From Rhodobacteraceae bacterium HLUCCO18 (lineage in GTDB: Bacteria; Pseudomonadota; Alphaproteobacteria; Rhodobacterales; Rhodobacteraceae), in contig LJSY01000006.1 in NCBI GenBank assembly GCA_001314805.1, positions 1-64,000 on the forward strand: 64,000 bases of DNA, read 5' to 3'. Shown here one piece after another: positions 43,928 through 53,259 of the stretch. How positions within the stretch are numbered: position 1 is the first letter of the stretch; the number at the start of each line of letters is the position of its first letter. The notes under the pieces are model-generated. The model ran no database searches, was not told where the DNA came from, and worked only from the letters and a program-made list of their open reading frames with translations. The translations under genes were made by a program, and so were the position numbers.

Positions 43928-44512
43928 ATGTTGGCAGAAATGACACCCGTCCCGGGCTCGAGCTTGCCGGTGGAGCGGCTGGCCGAGCACTTGCGCCTGT
44001 CGCGAGGCTTCACGAATGATGGAGATCTCGACGCGCAACTGGAGAGCTGTCTGCGGGCCTCCCTCGCTGCGATCGAGGCGCGCACGGGTAAGGCCGTCTT
44101 GCGCAGACGCTTCGTCCAGACCGTCACCCTTTGGGCAACGTCCGAGCGGCATGTCTTGCCCATCGCCCCCGTCGCGAGCATCGAGGTCGTCCGGATGATC
44201 GACCGGTTGGGCGAGGCGCGCGTTCTTGAGCCCGCAGCCTATGCTTTGGTCACGGACATGCATTGCCCCGGTCTTGTGCCCAAGTCGGTGTCCCTTCCGA
44301 CGCTGGGGTCCGGCAGGTCCGCCGAGATCGAGTTCATCGCCGGCTATTCAGCGACGTGGGATGGCGTGCCCGCGGATCTTGGGCAGGCGGTTCTGATGCT
44401 GGCCGGGACGTTCTTCGGGCAGGACGAGGACGCGACCGCGGGGTTCTCGCCGGGCGCGATGGCCTTGATCGAGCCTTACCGGACCCTGCGGCTGCGCGGA
44501 ACGGGCGCATGA
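43928..44512 (+). CDS. GTA g6: head-tail adaptor (gp6-like connector)
   Basis: A 194-residue protein of the phage gp6-like head-tail connector type, expected to form the ring under the portal. LAEHLRLSRGFTNDGDLDAQLE and a helical SCLRASLAAIEARTG are typical, with a beta-rich middle and DLGQAVLMLAGTFFGQDED at the end. GGAGGC precedes the ATG. It overlaps g7 by 4 bp. Confidence 0.88.
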   Translation: MLAEMTPVPGSSLPVERLAEHLRLSRGFTNDGDLDAQLESCLRASLAAIEARTGKAVLRRRFVQTVTLWATSERHVLPIAPVASIEVVRMIDRLGEARVLEPAAYALVTDMHCPGLVPKSVSLPTLGSGRSAEIEFIAGYSATWDGVPADLGQAVLMLAGTFFGQDEDATAGFSPGAMALIEPYRTLRLRGTGA

Positions 44513-44841
44513 GCCGTCCCGTTCTTTCGCGGCGGCTGGTTCTGGAAGCACCCGAGCGGGTGCCGGACGGGGCCGGCGGCTACACGGAGACCTGGGTCGC
44601 CCGGGGGTGGCACTGGGCCGAGGTCGTGCCGCGCGGAGCGGGACGGGAGGTCAATGCCACGGCGTCGCGCCTGAATTTCAGGATCACGGTCCGTGCCGCG
44701 GCACAGGATGCGCCGTCGAGGCCGACACCTGCCATGCGCTTTCGTGATGGCGCGCGGCTTTTTCGGATCGAGGCAGTCACGGAGACCGACCCGAGCGGGC
44801 GGTATCTGCTGTGCTTCGCCAGCGAGGAGACCGGCGCATGA
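44509..44841 (+). CDS. GTA g7: head closure / head-tail adaptor
   Basis: A 110-residue beta-rich protein resembling SPP1 gp16-type stoppers: RLVLEAPERVPDGAGGYTET, then WAEVVPRGAGREVNA, ending RYLLCFASEETGA. Position (after g6, before the DUF3168 gene) and size match RcGTA g7. ATGA overlaps at both ends show coupled translation. Confidence 0.87.
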   Translation: MSRPVLSRRLVLEAPERVPDGAGGYTETWVARGWHWAEVVPRGAGREVNATASRLNFRITVRAAAQDAPSRPTPAMRFRDGARLFRIEAVTETDPSGRYLLCFASEETGA

Positions 44842-45248
44842 GCTATGCGGGTGCGATGGCCTTGCAGCAGTCGGTTTACGCGGCTCTGCTGGCGGATACG
44901 GCCGTCATGGATCTGTCCGGTGGCGCGATATTCGATGCGCTTCCTCCGGGGGCGGTGCCTGGGCTGTATGTCAGCCTGGGACCCGAGCGAGTACGCTTGA
45001 GCGCCGACAAGTCGGGCCGGGGCGCGTTGCATGACTTTTCGGTCCTTGTCTTGTCCGACGACGCTGGCTTCGGGACGGCAAAGGCGCTTGCGGTGGCGGT
45101 GTCGGATGCCCTGGACGAAGTGCCCCTGATGCTGTCACGCGGTCGACTGGTCAGCCTCGATTTCAGGCGCGCGACGGCGCGGCGCACGGGCGATGCCCGC
45201 GAGATCGAGATGTGGTTCCGCGCACGGGTCGATCTTGGCCCGGTTTGA
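44838..45248 (+). CDS. GTA g8: tail terminator (DUF3168)
   Basis: A 136-residue DUF3168-type protein that caps the tail tube. MALQQSVYAALLADTAVMDL and PPGAVPGLYVSLGPERV, followed by HDFSVLVLSDDAGFGTAKAL, are characteristic. The start MSYAGAMAL at 44838 overlaps the g7 stop. Position between connector genes and the tail tube gene agrees. Confidence 0.87.
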   Translation: MSYAGAMALQQSVYAALLADTAVMDLSGGAIFDALPPGAVPGLYVSLGPERVRLSADKSGRGALHDFSVLVLSDDAGFGTAKALAVAVSDALDEVPLMLSRGRLVSLDFRRATARRTGDAREIEMWFRARVDLGPV

Positions 45249-45287
45249 AAACTCAAACGGAAATCCTGAAAGCACTGGAGACAACTG

Positions 45288-45701
45288 ATGCCGGCGCAAA
45301 GCGGTAAGGACCTTCTGATCAAGGTCGACATGGACGGTTCGGGCCTGTTCGAGACGATTGCGGGCCTGCGGGCCACGCGACTGACGTTCAATGCGGAAAC
45401 GGTGGATGTCACGAACCTCGATTCCGCGGGCGGGTGGCGCGAGCTGCTCGGCGGGACCGGCGTCAAGTCGGCGGCGATCTCGGGTGCGGGCATCTTTCGG
45501 GACGCGGCCACGGACGAGCGGGTGCGGGCGATCTTCTGGAACGCCGACACGCCGGACTTCCAGGTGGTCATCCCCGATTTCGGGATCGTCGAGGGTGCGT
45601 TTCAGATCACCGCTATCGACTACGCGGGCAATCACGACGGCGAGGCGACCTATGAGATGTCTCTGGCGTCCGCCGGTGCCCTGACCTTCACCGCGATCTG
45701 A
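45288..45701 (+). CDS. GTA g9: major tail (tube) protein
   Basis: A 137-residue TP901-1-like tail tube protein. MPAQSGKDLLIKVDMDGSG is followed by the strongly conserved TVDVTNLDSAGGWRELLGG and a beta-rich remainder. It has its own 39-bp upstream gap containing CTGGAG, in line with a highly expressed structural gene. Confidence 0.92.
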   Translation: MPAQSGKDLLIKVDMDGSGLFETIAGLRATRLTFNAETVDVTNLDSAGGWRELLGGTGVKSAAISGAGIFRDAATDERVRAIFWNADTPDFQVVIPDFGIVEGAFQITAIDYAGNHDGEATYEMSLASAGALTFTAI

Positions 45702-45709
45702 GGCGCGTG

Positions 45710-46024
45710 ATGGCAAATCCATGGGCTGGGGAGGTCGTGCTTCGTCTGGATGGCGAGCGGCATGTGGCGAAACTGACGCTCGGTGCGCTGGCCGAGCTCG
45801 AGGACCGGCTGGGCGCACAGAGCCTGAGCGAGTTGGTGGCGCGCTTCGAGGGCGATGCGGTGCGGGCGAGCGACGTGCTTGCGCTGGTGGTGGCGGGGCT
45901 GCGTGGCGGCGGCTGGTCGGGCGATGAGAAGGACCTTGTCACGGCCGAGATCGACGGCGGCGTGATCGAGGCCGCCCGTGTGGCGGCGCAGCTGTTGTCG
46001 CGCGCGTTCAGGGTGCCGGAATGA
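45710..46024 (+). CDS. GTA g10: tail assembly protein (gpG-like chaperone)
   Basis: A 104-residue protein of the GTA-specific family located between tail tube and tape measure. Its pattern is EVVLRLDGERHVAKLTLGAL followed by ELEDRLGAQSLSELVARFEG and AARVAAQLLSRAF. By position and by analogy with lambda gpG it should coat the tape measure during assembly. ATG 45710 is used; a GTG three bases upstream is possible. It overlaps the next gene by 4 bp. Confidence 0.88.
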   Translation: MANPWAGEVVLRLDGERHVAKLTLGALAELEDRLGAQSLSELVARFEGDAVRASDVLALVVAGLRGGGWSGDEKDLVTAEIDGGVIEAARVAAQLLSRAFRVPE

Positions 46025-46239
46025 ACCGGCATACCGGTTTCGACTGGGCCGCGATGATGCGGGCGGGCATCTCGGGGCTCGGCCTTCCGCCGGGTGAGTT
46101 CTGGCGGCTCAGCCCGTCTGAACTGCTTCTGATGCTGGGTGAAACGGGTCCGGCGCCGATGCACCGGTCCGCCTTCGAGGCGTTGGCGGCCCGGTTTCCG
46201 GATCTGCGAGAGACGTCATTCAAGGGGGATCAACCATGA
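46021..46239 (+). CDS. GTA g10.1: tail assembly chaperone
   Basis: A 72-residue phage tail-assembly-chaperone-like protein: FDWAAMMRAGISGLGLPPGEF, then FWRLSPSELLLMLGETG, a pattern typical of this position in GTAs and their relatives. It overlaps both neighbours by 4 bp. Together with g10 it mirrors the gpG/gpT arrangement, although no programmed frameshift is needed here because both are separate ORFs. Confidence 0.85.
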   Translation: MNRHTGFDWAAMMRAGISGLGLPPGEFWRLSPSELLLMLGETGPAPMHRSAFEALAARFPDLRETSFKGDQP

Positions 46240-46901
46240 CGGGGCAGGACGAGGGTTTCGAGGGTCTGGACGCGGAGCTCGGCAACCTCGAGACGACGCT
46301 TTCGAGCGCCAGCGCCATGACGGCAGCCTTTCAGGCGGAGCTGCAATCGCTTCAAGGTACGATGATCTATACCGGCCGCGAGGCCGGGTCGATGAGCCGA
46401 TCCATCGGCGGGGGCCTGCGGCGTGCCTTCGATGGTCTGGTCTTCGACGGGCTTCGTTTGTCTGACGCGTTGCGCACGGTCGCCACGAGCATGGTCGATG
46501 CCGCCTACAACACCGCGATGCGGCCGGTTCAGAACGCCCTCGGCGGCGCGATCGCGAATGGCGTTACCGGCCTTCTGTCCGGGATCTTGCCATTTCAGCA
46601 CGGTGGCGCGTTCAGCCAGGGGCGGATCACGCCCTTTGCGCGCGGCGGTGTCGTGCGGGGGCCCAGCGTCTTTCCGATGCGCGGTGGCATCGGCCTGATG
46701 GGCGAGGCAGGACCCGAAGCGATCCTTCCCCTCGCTCGTGGTGCCGATGGTCGGCTGGGCGTTGCGAGCAGCGGCGGCGGCACCCCGGTCCATGTCACCA
46801 TGAACATCACCACGCCAGATGTGCAGGGCTTCCGTCGCAGCCAAAGCCAGGTCGCCGCCGAAATGGGGCGCGCGCTGGCCCGTGGGCAACGCAATCGCTG
46901 A
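46236..46901 (+). CDS. GTA g11: tape measure protein
   Basis: A 221-residue protein that sets tail length; it is short, as in RcGTA. A helical N-terminal half (GLDAELGNLETTLSSASAM) is followed by a hydrophobic Gly-rich stretch (ALGGAIANGVTGLLSGILPF). The conserved phage tape-measure end has HGGAFSQGRITPFARGGVV and GLMGEAGPEAILPLARG. It overlaps g10.1 by 4 bp. Confidence 0.92.
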   Translation: MTGQDEGFEGLDAELGNLETTLSSASAMTAAFQAELQSLQGTMIYTGREAGSMSRSIGGGLRRAFDGLVFDGLRLSDALRTVATSMVDAAYNTAMRPVQNALGGAIANGVTGLLSGILPFQHGGAFSQGRITPFARGGVVRGPSVFPMRGGIGLMGEAGPEAILPLARGADGRLGVASSGGGTPVHVTMNITTPDVQGFRRSQSQVAAEMGRALARGQRNR

Positions 46902-46916
46902 GAAGGACGAAGGCAG

Positions 46917-47549
46917 ATGAGTTTTCACGACGTCCGGTTCCCGGTAAACCTGAGTCTCGGTTCAGTGGGCGGCCCGGAGAGGCGCACCGAGATCGTCACG
47001 CTCAGCAATGGATTCGAGGAGCGTAACACGCCATGGGCCCATTCCCGCCGCCGCTACGATGCGGGCGCGGGCATGCGGTCGCTGGACGATGTTGCCGTAC
47101 TGGTCGCCTTCTTCGAGGCGCGTCGCGGGATGCTTCATGGTTTCAGGTGGAAAGACTGGGCCGATTTCAAGAGCTGCGCGCCGTCGCAGACCCCGTCCTT
47201 CACCGATCAGCGCATCGGCACGGGCGATGGTGAAACCACGTCCTTTCAGCTCGCAAAAAGCTACGAGATGGGGAGCGCCGCTTATGTTCGGCCGATTTCC
47301 AAACCGGTTGGCGGCACTGTCCTGGCGGGAGTGGCCGGTGGCGAACTGACCGCCGGTACCCACTTCGACGTTGATGAAGCCACAGGTCTGGTGACATTCG
47401 TCGATCCCCCGGCATCCGGCGAAGAGGTGACGGCGGGTTTCGAATTCGACGTCCCGGTCCGGTTCGACACGGACGCCATTCGCACGTCGCTGTCGAGCTT
47501 CCAGGCGGGCGAAATCCCCGACGTTCCGGTCTTGGAGCTGCGGCAATGA
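46917..47549 (+). CDS. GTA g12: distal tail protein (DUF2460)
   Basis: A 210-residue DUF2460 protein forming the ring at the tail tip. Family signatures are FHDVRFPVNLSLGSVGGPER, the ERNTPWAHSRRRYDAG block and FEARRGMLHGFRWKDWADFK. The start lies 16 bp after g11 with AGAAGGACGAAGG upstream, and the end overlaps g13 by 4 bp. Confidence 0.94.
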   Translation: MSFHDVRFPVNLSLGSVGGPERRTEIVTLSNGFEERNTPWAHSRRRYDAGAGMRSLDDVAVLVAFFEARRGMLHGFRWKDWADFKSCAPSQTPSFTDQRIGTGDGETTSFQLAKSYEMGSAAYVRPISKPVGGTVLAGVAGGELTAGTHFDVDEATGLVTFVDPPASGEEVTAGFEFDVPVRFDTDAIRTSLSSFQAGEIPDVPVLELRQ

Positions 47550-48430
47550 GTGTTGAGGCATTGGACGCGCACCTTGCCACCGGTGTGACGGGCGTGGCGC
47601 GGTGCTGGAGGCTCACGCGGAGGGACGGGGTGGTCCACGGGTTTACCGATCATGATCGCGATCTCGGTTTCGACGGAACGATCTTCCTCGCGGGCACGGG
47701 CCTGAGTGCGGCTGCGCTGAGCCAGAGCACAGGGCTGGCCGTGGACAATAGCGAGGCGGTCGGTGCCTTGTCGGATGTCTCGGTCACCGAGGCCGATATC
47801 GTGGCGGGCCGGTTCGACGGGGCGGAAGTCGAGGCGTGGCTGGTGGAGTGGGCCAACCCGGAGAACCGGGTCATGCAATTCCGCGGCAGCATCGGCGAGA
47901 TTTCACGGTCGGGGGGGGCGTTCACGGCCGAGCTTCGCGGCCTTGCCGAAGTGCTCAATGTCCCCATGGGGCGAGTCTATCAGCGCAGCTGCCTCGCCGT
48001 CCTCGGGGACGCGGCCTGTGGTGTGGATCTGACATTGCCGGACTACGCCTTCGACGTCGCCGTTTCGTCGGTCGCAGAGGGGCGCGTGTTCGTTTTCGAG
48101 GGCGTCCCGGCCTACGAGGCGCGGTGGTTCGAGCGCGGCGGATTGCGCATGCTCGATGGAAAGGCTTCGGGGCTTGCGGGCGCGATCAAGAGCGACAGGC
48201 CGCAGCACGACGGATCGCGCCGGATCGAGCTGTGGGACCGGCTGAGGGCGGAGGTTGAGCCAGGCAACATGGTTCGATTGACCGCCGGCTGTGACAAGCG
48301 CATGGAAACTTGCCGCCTGAAGTTCTCCAATATTCTGAATTTTCGGGGTTTTCCTGACATTCCCGGCGAGGACTGGCTGGTGGCGCATCCGACTCGGGTT
48401 TCCGCCCGTGACGGGGGCAGCAGACGGTGA
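47546..48430 (+). CDS. GTA g13: tail hub protein (DUF2163)
   Basis: A 294-residue DUF2163 hub protein of the baseplate. It starts TGVTGVARCWRLTRRDGVVH. It keeps the cysteine set of the family: GDAACGVDL, TAGCDKRMETC and the following FRGFP end. In RcGTA the corresponding hub is reported to bind an iron-sulfur cluster through such cysteines; all appear conserved here. It overlaps the neighbouring genes by 4 bp on both sides. Confidence 0.93.
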   Translation: MSVEALDAHLATGVTGVARCWRLTRRDGVVHGFTDHDRDLGFDGTIFLAGTGLSAAALSQSTGLAVDNSEAVGALSDVSVTEADIVAGRFDGAEVEAWLVEWANPENRVMQFRGSIGEISRSGGAFTAELRGLAEVLNVPMGRVYQRSCLAVLGDAACGVDLTLPDYAFDVAVSSVAEGRVFVFEGVPAYEARWFERGGLRMLDGKASGLAGAIKSDRPQHDGSRRIELWDRLRAEVEPGNMVRLTAGCDKRMETCRLKFSNILNFRGFPDIPGEDWLVAHPTRVSARDGGSRR

Positions 48431-48870
48431 GCCGAGCCCGTATCGACGTGGTGAACCTCGCGCGAGAGTGGATCGGAACGCCTTATGTGCATCAGGCGCG
48501 TTGCCGGGGTGTCGGCTGCGACTGTCTGGGGCTGGTGCTGGGCATCTGGAGCGATCTTTTCGGCGGGCTTCCGGAGCCCCCACCACCGTATACGCAAGAT
48601 TGGTCCGAGGCCGGGGGCTGCGAGCATCTGTGGCGCGCGGCTGAGCGGCACCTCATCCCCAAACCCCTGTCGGGGTTGCAGGTCGGTGACGTTCTGCTTT
48701 TCCGCATGCGGCGTGGGGCCGTGGCCAAGCATCTCGGCATCCAGTCGGCCATCGGCGCGGAGGCCTGTTTCATCCACGCCTATTCCGGGCGTGGTGTCGT
48801 CGAGAGCCGCCTCGACGGCTCCTGGGCGCGCCGTATCGTGGCGCGTTTCGAATTCCCGAAAGGACCCTAG
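48427..48870 (+). CDS. GTA g14: NlpC/P60 peptidase of the baseplate
   Basis: A 147-residue cysteine peptidase expected to open the recipient cell wall. The nucleophile lies in GVGCDCLGLVLGIW, and the His lies in KHLGIQ or in the later CFIHAYSGRGVVE. VGDVLLFRM is typical of the fold. The start is GTG at 48427, inside the g13 stop overlap. Confidence 0.92.
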   Translation: MSRARIDVVNLAREWIGTPYVHQARCRGVGCDCLGLVLGIWSDLFGGLPEPPPPYTQDWSEAGGCEHLWRAAERHLIPKPLSGLQVGDVLLFRMRRGAVAKHLGIQSAIGAEACFIHAYSGRGVVESRLDGSWARRIVARFEFPKGP

Positions 48871-48873
48871 GAC

Positions 48874-51800
48874 ATGGCGACACTCCTTCTGTCGGCAGCG
48901 GGCGCTGCGCTCGGGGCTGCGTCCGGCGTTTCGGCATTCGGCCTATCGGGGATGGTGCTGGGCCGGGCTGTCGGCGCGACGATTGGTCGGGCCATCGACC
49001 AGCGGTTGCTTTCGTCAGGCTCCGAACCGGTTGAGCACGGCCGTGTGGATCGTTTTCGCTTTACCGGGGCGGGCGAGGGAGCACCGATCGCACGCCTCTT
49101 CGGCCGCATGCGCATCGGCGGTCAGGTCATCTGGGCGACACGTTTCGTCGAGACTGCGACGACGACCGGGGGTGGCAAGGGTGCGCCTTCGCGGCCGCAG
49201 ACAACCACCTATTCCTATTCCGTCAGCCTCGCCGTTGCGCTGTGCGAGGGGGAGATCTCTCGGGTGGGGCGCATCTGGGCCGACGGGGTGGAGATGGACC
49301 TCCAGTCCGTGACGCTGCGGGTCCATCGCGGCGACGAAAGCCAGATGCCCGATCCCCTCATGGAGGCCGTGGAAGGCGCCGGCCGCGTGCCTGCCTATCG
49401 CGGCCTGGCCTACGTGGTATTCGAGGATCTGGACCTCGGACCGTTCGGCAACCGCGTACCGCAATTCTCCTTCGAGGTCGTGCGGCCCGCGCGCCCAGCC
49501 GACACCGCGGACCTTGTGCCGGCACCCGCGGAGTTGCTCAGGGCGGTGGCCATGATCCCGGGCACTGGCGAATACGCGCTTTCCACGACGCCGGTCCATT
49601 ACGCTGGCGCGCTGGGCGCGTCGGGTGCCGCGAATGTCAGCGCAGAGGGCGGGCTTCCGGATTTCGCGCAATCGCTTGAAACACTTTGCGAAACACTGCC
49701 CAACCTGACCTCGGTCTCGCTGATCTATTGCTGGTTCGGCGATGATCTGCGCGCCGGCCATTGCCGCGTCAAGCCCAAGGTCGAAGCCAATGGCCGGGAG
49801 GGCGTTGGACAGCCCTGGACCATTGGTGGCCTTCCGCGGTCCGCGGTCGAGGAAATCGCGCGCGACGAGGAGGGCCGTCCGGTCTATGGCGGAACACCCT
49901 GCGACGCGGGTGTGATTGAGGCGATCCGGGCGATCAGGGACAAGGGCGTCGAGGTGATGTTTTATCCTCTGATGCTCATGGAGATCCTCGCAGGGAACGG
50001 GTTGCCCGACCCATGGGGCGGTGCGGAGCAGGCGGCTTTCCCCTGGCGCGGGCGTGTGACGGGCGAGATTGCGCCGGGCCTGCCGGGCAGTTCGGACGGC
50101 ACGCAAGGGAATGGGGCCGACTGCCAAGCGTTTTTCGGCAGCGTGACGGCAGCGGATTTCAACGTCTCGGATGGCGCGGTTCAGTATACCGGCGCGCCGG
50201 AATGGAGTTACTCGCGTTACATCTTGCATTCCGCCGCAGTGTGCGCCGCCGCCGGTGGCGTGGACGCCTTCTGCATCGGCACCGAGATGCGCGGCGTGAC
50301 GCAGATGCGCGACGCGGATGGCTATCCTGCGGTCGCACGGCTGATGTCGCTGGCCGCCGAGGTTCGGCAGCTCTTGCCGGGTGCCGAGCTGACCTATGCC
50401 GCCGACTGGTCGGAATATTTTGGGCACCAGCCGCAGGACGGGTCCGGCGATGTGGTCTTCCATCTCGATCCGCTCTGGTCCGACGACAACATCGATTTCA
50501 TCGGGATCGACAATTACATGCCGCTCTCCGACTGGCGGGATGGTGCGGAGCATGCCGACGCCGAATGGCCCGCCATCCACGATCTGGGTTATCTCAAGGC
50601 CAATATCGAGGGTGGCGAGGGCTGGGATTGGTTTTATCCGAGCGACGCGGCGCGCGAGGCGCAGCAGCGGGAGCCGATCGCCGACGGACAGGGCGGCACG
50701 CCATGGATCTACCGCTACAAGGCGTTGCGGGACTGGTGGTCGAACCTCCATACGGACCGGATCGATCCGGCCCGTCGTTCCGTTCTGTCGGGGGGGGAGA
50801 GCCCTGCGGCATGGCTGCCGCAGCTGGCCGCGTGGGTCAGCCCGGTTGCGGAGGTGGTGGGGGTCTACGGCGCTCCGGTTTCGGTGGCGGGGGGTGCCGA
50901 CCCGTGGCAGGCGATAGAGACCGGTACCGCCTTTCCGGCCGAAGCCGATCGGGATCATGAGCTACGCCTGACGTTGAAGGCTGGCACCTCCGGCGGTTTC
51001 CGCGCACGGGTCCTTGCCGATGGGGTCCCGGTCGTCGAGGTGATCGCGGACGGCGATGTCGCGTCGCCCATCGTCACGACCTTTCTCGGGGCCATCGCCT
51101 ACGGAATGGCAATCCAAGCGGCAGAGGGTGGCGCCGTGGTCGTCCGCCTGGTGTTTTCGCTTCCCGTGGAGGCGGGGATCAGCTTGTCTGTCGGTCCCGG
51201 TGCCTGCGCGCCGGGGCAAGACGTCGTCGTCTTCGGCGCAGCCGTGATTCCGTGGCCTTATCCGAACACCGAATGGCTGCCGCAGTCCAAGCCGATCCGC
51301 TTTACCGAGTTCGGGTGTCCTGCCATCGACAAGGGCACCAACGAGCCCAACACTTTCCTCGACCCCAAGAGCGCCGAGAGCCGCGTGCCGCAATTTTCGA
51401 CCGGTCGCCGCGACGACGTGATCCAGGCGCAGTACCTGCGGGCGGTACTGGATTACTGGTCCGACCCCGGTCTCAACCCGGTCTCCCACGCCTATGGCGG
51501 TCCCATGGTCGATGTGACCCGCGCTCATGCCTGGGCGTGGGACGCGCGCCCCTGGCCAGCCTTTCCCAACGATATCGAGCGTTGGTCGGATGGCGCCAAC
51601 TGGCAGAAGGGCCATTGGCTGACGGGTCGGCTGGATGCCGCGCCGCTCGATCTGGTCGTGGCGGAGATCTGCGAGAGGGCGGGGCTGCGCGACTACGACG
51701 TGTCGCGACTGCATGGGTTGGTTCGTGGGTATGTCACCGCGCAGACGGATACGGCGCGCGCCGCACTCCAGCCCCTGATGATCGCCCATGGTTTCGGCGC

Positions 51801-53259
51801 GGTGGAGAAGAACGGGCGACTTGAATTCGCGCCGCTGCCGCGCAAGCCGCAGGCGGAGGTCAGCGACGCCCTGACCGCGCTTGACGAAGGCGGAAGCGGC
51901 GGCATCAGCCATGCACGCGCGGCCGAGGCCGAGACCCTTGGCCGCCTCAGGATCAGCTATGCCGACGGCGAAGCGAGCTACGACGACCGGGTGGCGGAGT
52001 CGGTGCTGCCGGGTGAGCAGTCCGATCTCGTGACGGATATCGGGCTGCCGATGGCGCTGATCCCGTCCGAGGCGTTGGGGATCGCCGAGCGTCGTCTTGC
52101 CGAGGCCCGGGTTGCCCGGGACGCGGTGAGCTTTTCCCTGCCGCCGTCGTCGCGCGCGCTTGGAGCGGGGGCGATGATCAGCCTGCCCGACGGGTCCACA
52201 TGGCGGATCGACCGGGTCCTGGAACGCGGCGCGCGCGACCTGCAGGCCGTGCGGGTCGAGCCGAGCACGGCGGAACCCTCCGACATCGCATCGGAGCCTG
52301 CGGTGGTGGCGCCCTTCCTGCCGCCTTTGCCCGTCTCCCCCATCTTCATGGATCTGCCGCTTCTGACCGGTGAGGAGGTGCCGCACGCGCCGCATGTCGC
52401 GGTGGCGGGGACGCCTTGGCCCGGCTCCGTCGCGGTCTACAAGGCGCCCGGACCGGACGGGTACTCGCTCAACCGGATAATCGAGCGCGGTGCAATGGCC
52501 GGAACGCTGGTCACGCCGCTGCCGGCCGCACCCGCCGGGTTGTGGGATCGCGGGGCGCCGGTGCGGGTCCGGATCGCCACGGGGTTGCTGTCCTCGGCCG
52601 AGTTGGGTGCGGTGCTCAACGGTGCCAATGTCGCCGCAATCGGGCCGGGGGATGGTTCGGGCTGGGAAGTGCTGCAATTCGGCCGCGCCGAGCTGGTGGC
52701 CGAAGAACAGTGGGACATCTCGGTGCGGCTGCGGGGACAGGCCGGCAGCGATGCCGACATGCCCGAGGTCTGGCCGGAGGGGAGCCTCTTCGTGCTTCTC
52801 GACGGTTCGGTCACGCAAGTCGACCTGCCCGCCTCGGCGCGCGGGCTGGCGCGGCACTGGCGCGTCGGGCCCGCGCGGCGCGCGCTGGACGATCCGAGCT
52901 ATGTCGAGCGTGTGCTGGCCTTCGACGGCATCGGGTTGAGGCCGCTTCGGCCCGTGCATCTCAAGGCGATACCGATGGGGCCAGACCTGGCAGTCAGCTG
53001 GATAAGGCGCTCGCGTATCGATGCCGACAGCTGGGCGGGGCAGGATGTGCCCCTCGGCGAAGCCGTCGAGCGATACCACCTGCGTATCGTCGATGCGACA
53101 GGCCTGAGACGGGAGGTCTACACGGCCGAGCCCGCCTTCCGCTACGCCGCGGCCGAGCGGGTCGCCGACGGCACCCAATTCCCCTTCACAATCGAAGTCG
53201 CCCAGGTCTCCGACCGCTTCGGGCCCGGACCTTATGCAAGGATGGACATCCATGACTGA
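48874..53259 (+). CDS. GTA g15: megatron protein (TIM-barrel and host-penetration protein)
   Basis: A 1461-residue baseplate protein with the full RcGTA g15 architecture. A Gly/Ala-rich hydrophobic N terminus (GAALGAASGVSAFGLSGMVLG) is followed by an N-terminal tail domain. The GTA TIM-barrel-like domain covers roughly residues 430-760 (IDFIGIDNYMPLSDW, TEFGCPAIDKGTNEPN nearby). A phage-tail fold follows (about 800-970), then beta-rich C-terminal receptor-binding-like domains. No lesions are seen. It ends in an 8-bp overlap with the DUF2793 gene. Confidence 0.95.
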   Translation: MATLLLSAAGAALGAASGVSAFGLSGMVLGRAVGATIGRAIDQRLLSSGSEPVEHGRVDRFRFTGAGEGAPIARLFGRMRIGGQVIWATRFVETATTTGGGKGAPSRPQTTTYSYSVSLAVALCEGEISRVGRIWADGVEMDLQSVTLRVHRGDESQMPDPLMEAVEGAGRVPAYRGLAYVVFEDLDLGPFGNRVPQFSFEVVRPARPADTADLVPAPAELLRAVAMIPGTGEYALSTTPVHYAGALGASGAANVSAEGGLPDFAQSLETLCETLPNLTSVSLIYCWFGDDLRAGHCRVKPKVEANGREGVGQPWTIGGLPRSAVEEIARDEEGRPVYGGTPCDAGVIEAIRAIRDKGVEVMFYPLMLMEILAGNGLPDPWGGAEQAAFPWRGRVTGEIAPGLPGSSDGTQGNGADCQAFFGSVTAADFNVSDGAVQYTGAPEWSYSRYILHSAAVCAAAGGVDAFCIGTEMRGVTQMRDADGYPAVARLMSLAAEVRQLLPGAELTYAADWSEYFGHQPQDGSGDVVFHLDPLWSDDNIDFIGIDNYMPLSDWRDGAEHADAEWPAIHDLGYLKANIEGGEGWDWFYPSDAAREAQQREPIADGQGGTPWIYRYKALRDWWSNLHTDRIDPARRSVLSGGESPAAWLPQLAAWVSPVAEVVGVYGAPVSVAGGADPWQAIETGTAFPAEADRDHELRLTLKAGTSGGFRARVLADGVPVVEVIADGDVASPIVTTFLGAIAYGMAIQAAEGGAVVVRLVFSLPVEAGISLSVGPGACAPGQDVVVFGAAVIPWPYPNTEWLPQSKPIRFTEFGCPAIDKGTNEPNTFLDPKSAESRVPQFSTGRRDDVIQAQYLRAVLDYWSDPGLNPVSHAYGGPMVDVTRAHAWAWDARPWPAFPNDIERWSDGANWQKGHWLTGRLDAAPLDLVVAEICERAGLRDYDVSRLHGLVRGYVTAQTDTARAALQPLMIAHGFGAVEKNGRLEFAPLPRKPQAEVSDALTALDEGGSGGISHARAAEAETLGRLRISYADGEASYDDRVAESVLPGEQSDLVTDIGLPMALIPSEALGIAERRLAEARVARDAVSFSLPPSSRALGAGAMISLPDGSTWRIDRVLERGARDLQAVRVEPSTAEPSDIASEPAVVAPFLPPLPVSPIFMDLPLLTGEEVPHAPHVAVAGTPWPGSVAVYKAPGPDGYSLNRIIERGAMAGTLVTPLPAAPAGLWDRGAPVRVRIATGLLSSAELGAVLNGANVAAIGPGDGSGWEVLQFGRAELVAEEQWDISVRLRGQAGSDADMPEVWPEGSLFVLLDGSVTQVDLPASARGLARHWRVGPARRALDDPSYVERVLAFDGIGLRPLRPVHLKAIPMGPDLAVSWIRRSRIDADSWAGQDVPLGEAVERYHLRIVDATGLRREVYTAEPAFRYAAAERVADGTQFPFTIEVAQVSDRFGPGPYARMDIHD

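Noticed and set aside
43720-44019. Extra GTA gene between capsid and g6
   Set aside because: The translation is Arg/Pro-rich and motif-free, it overlaps g6 by about 90 bp in another frame, and it has no ribosome site.
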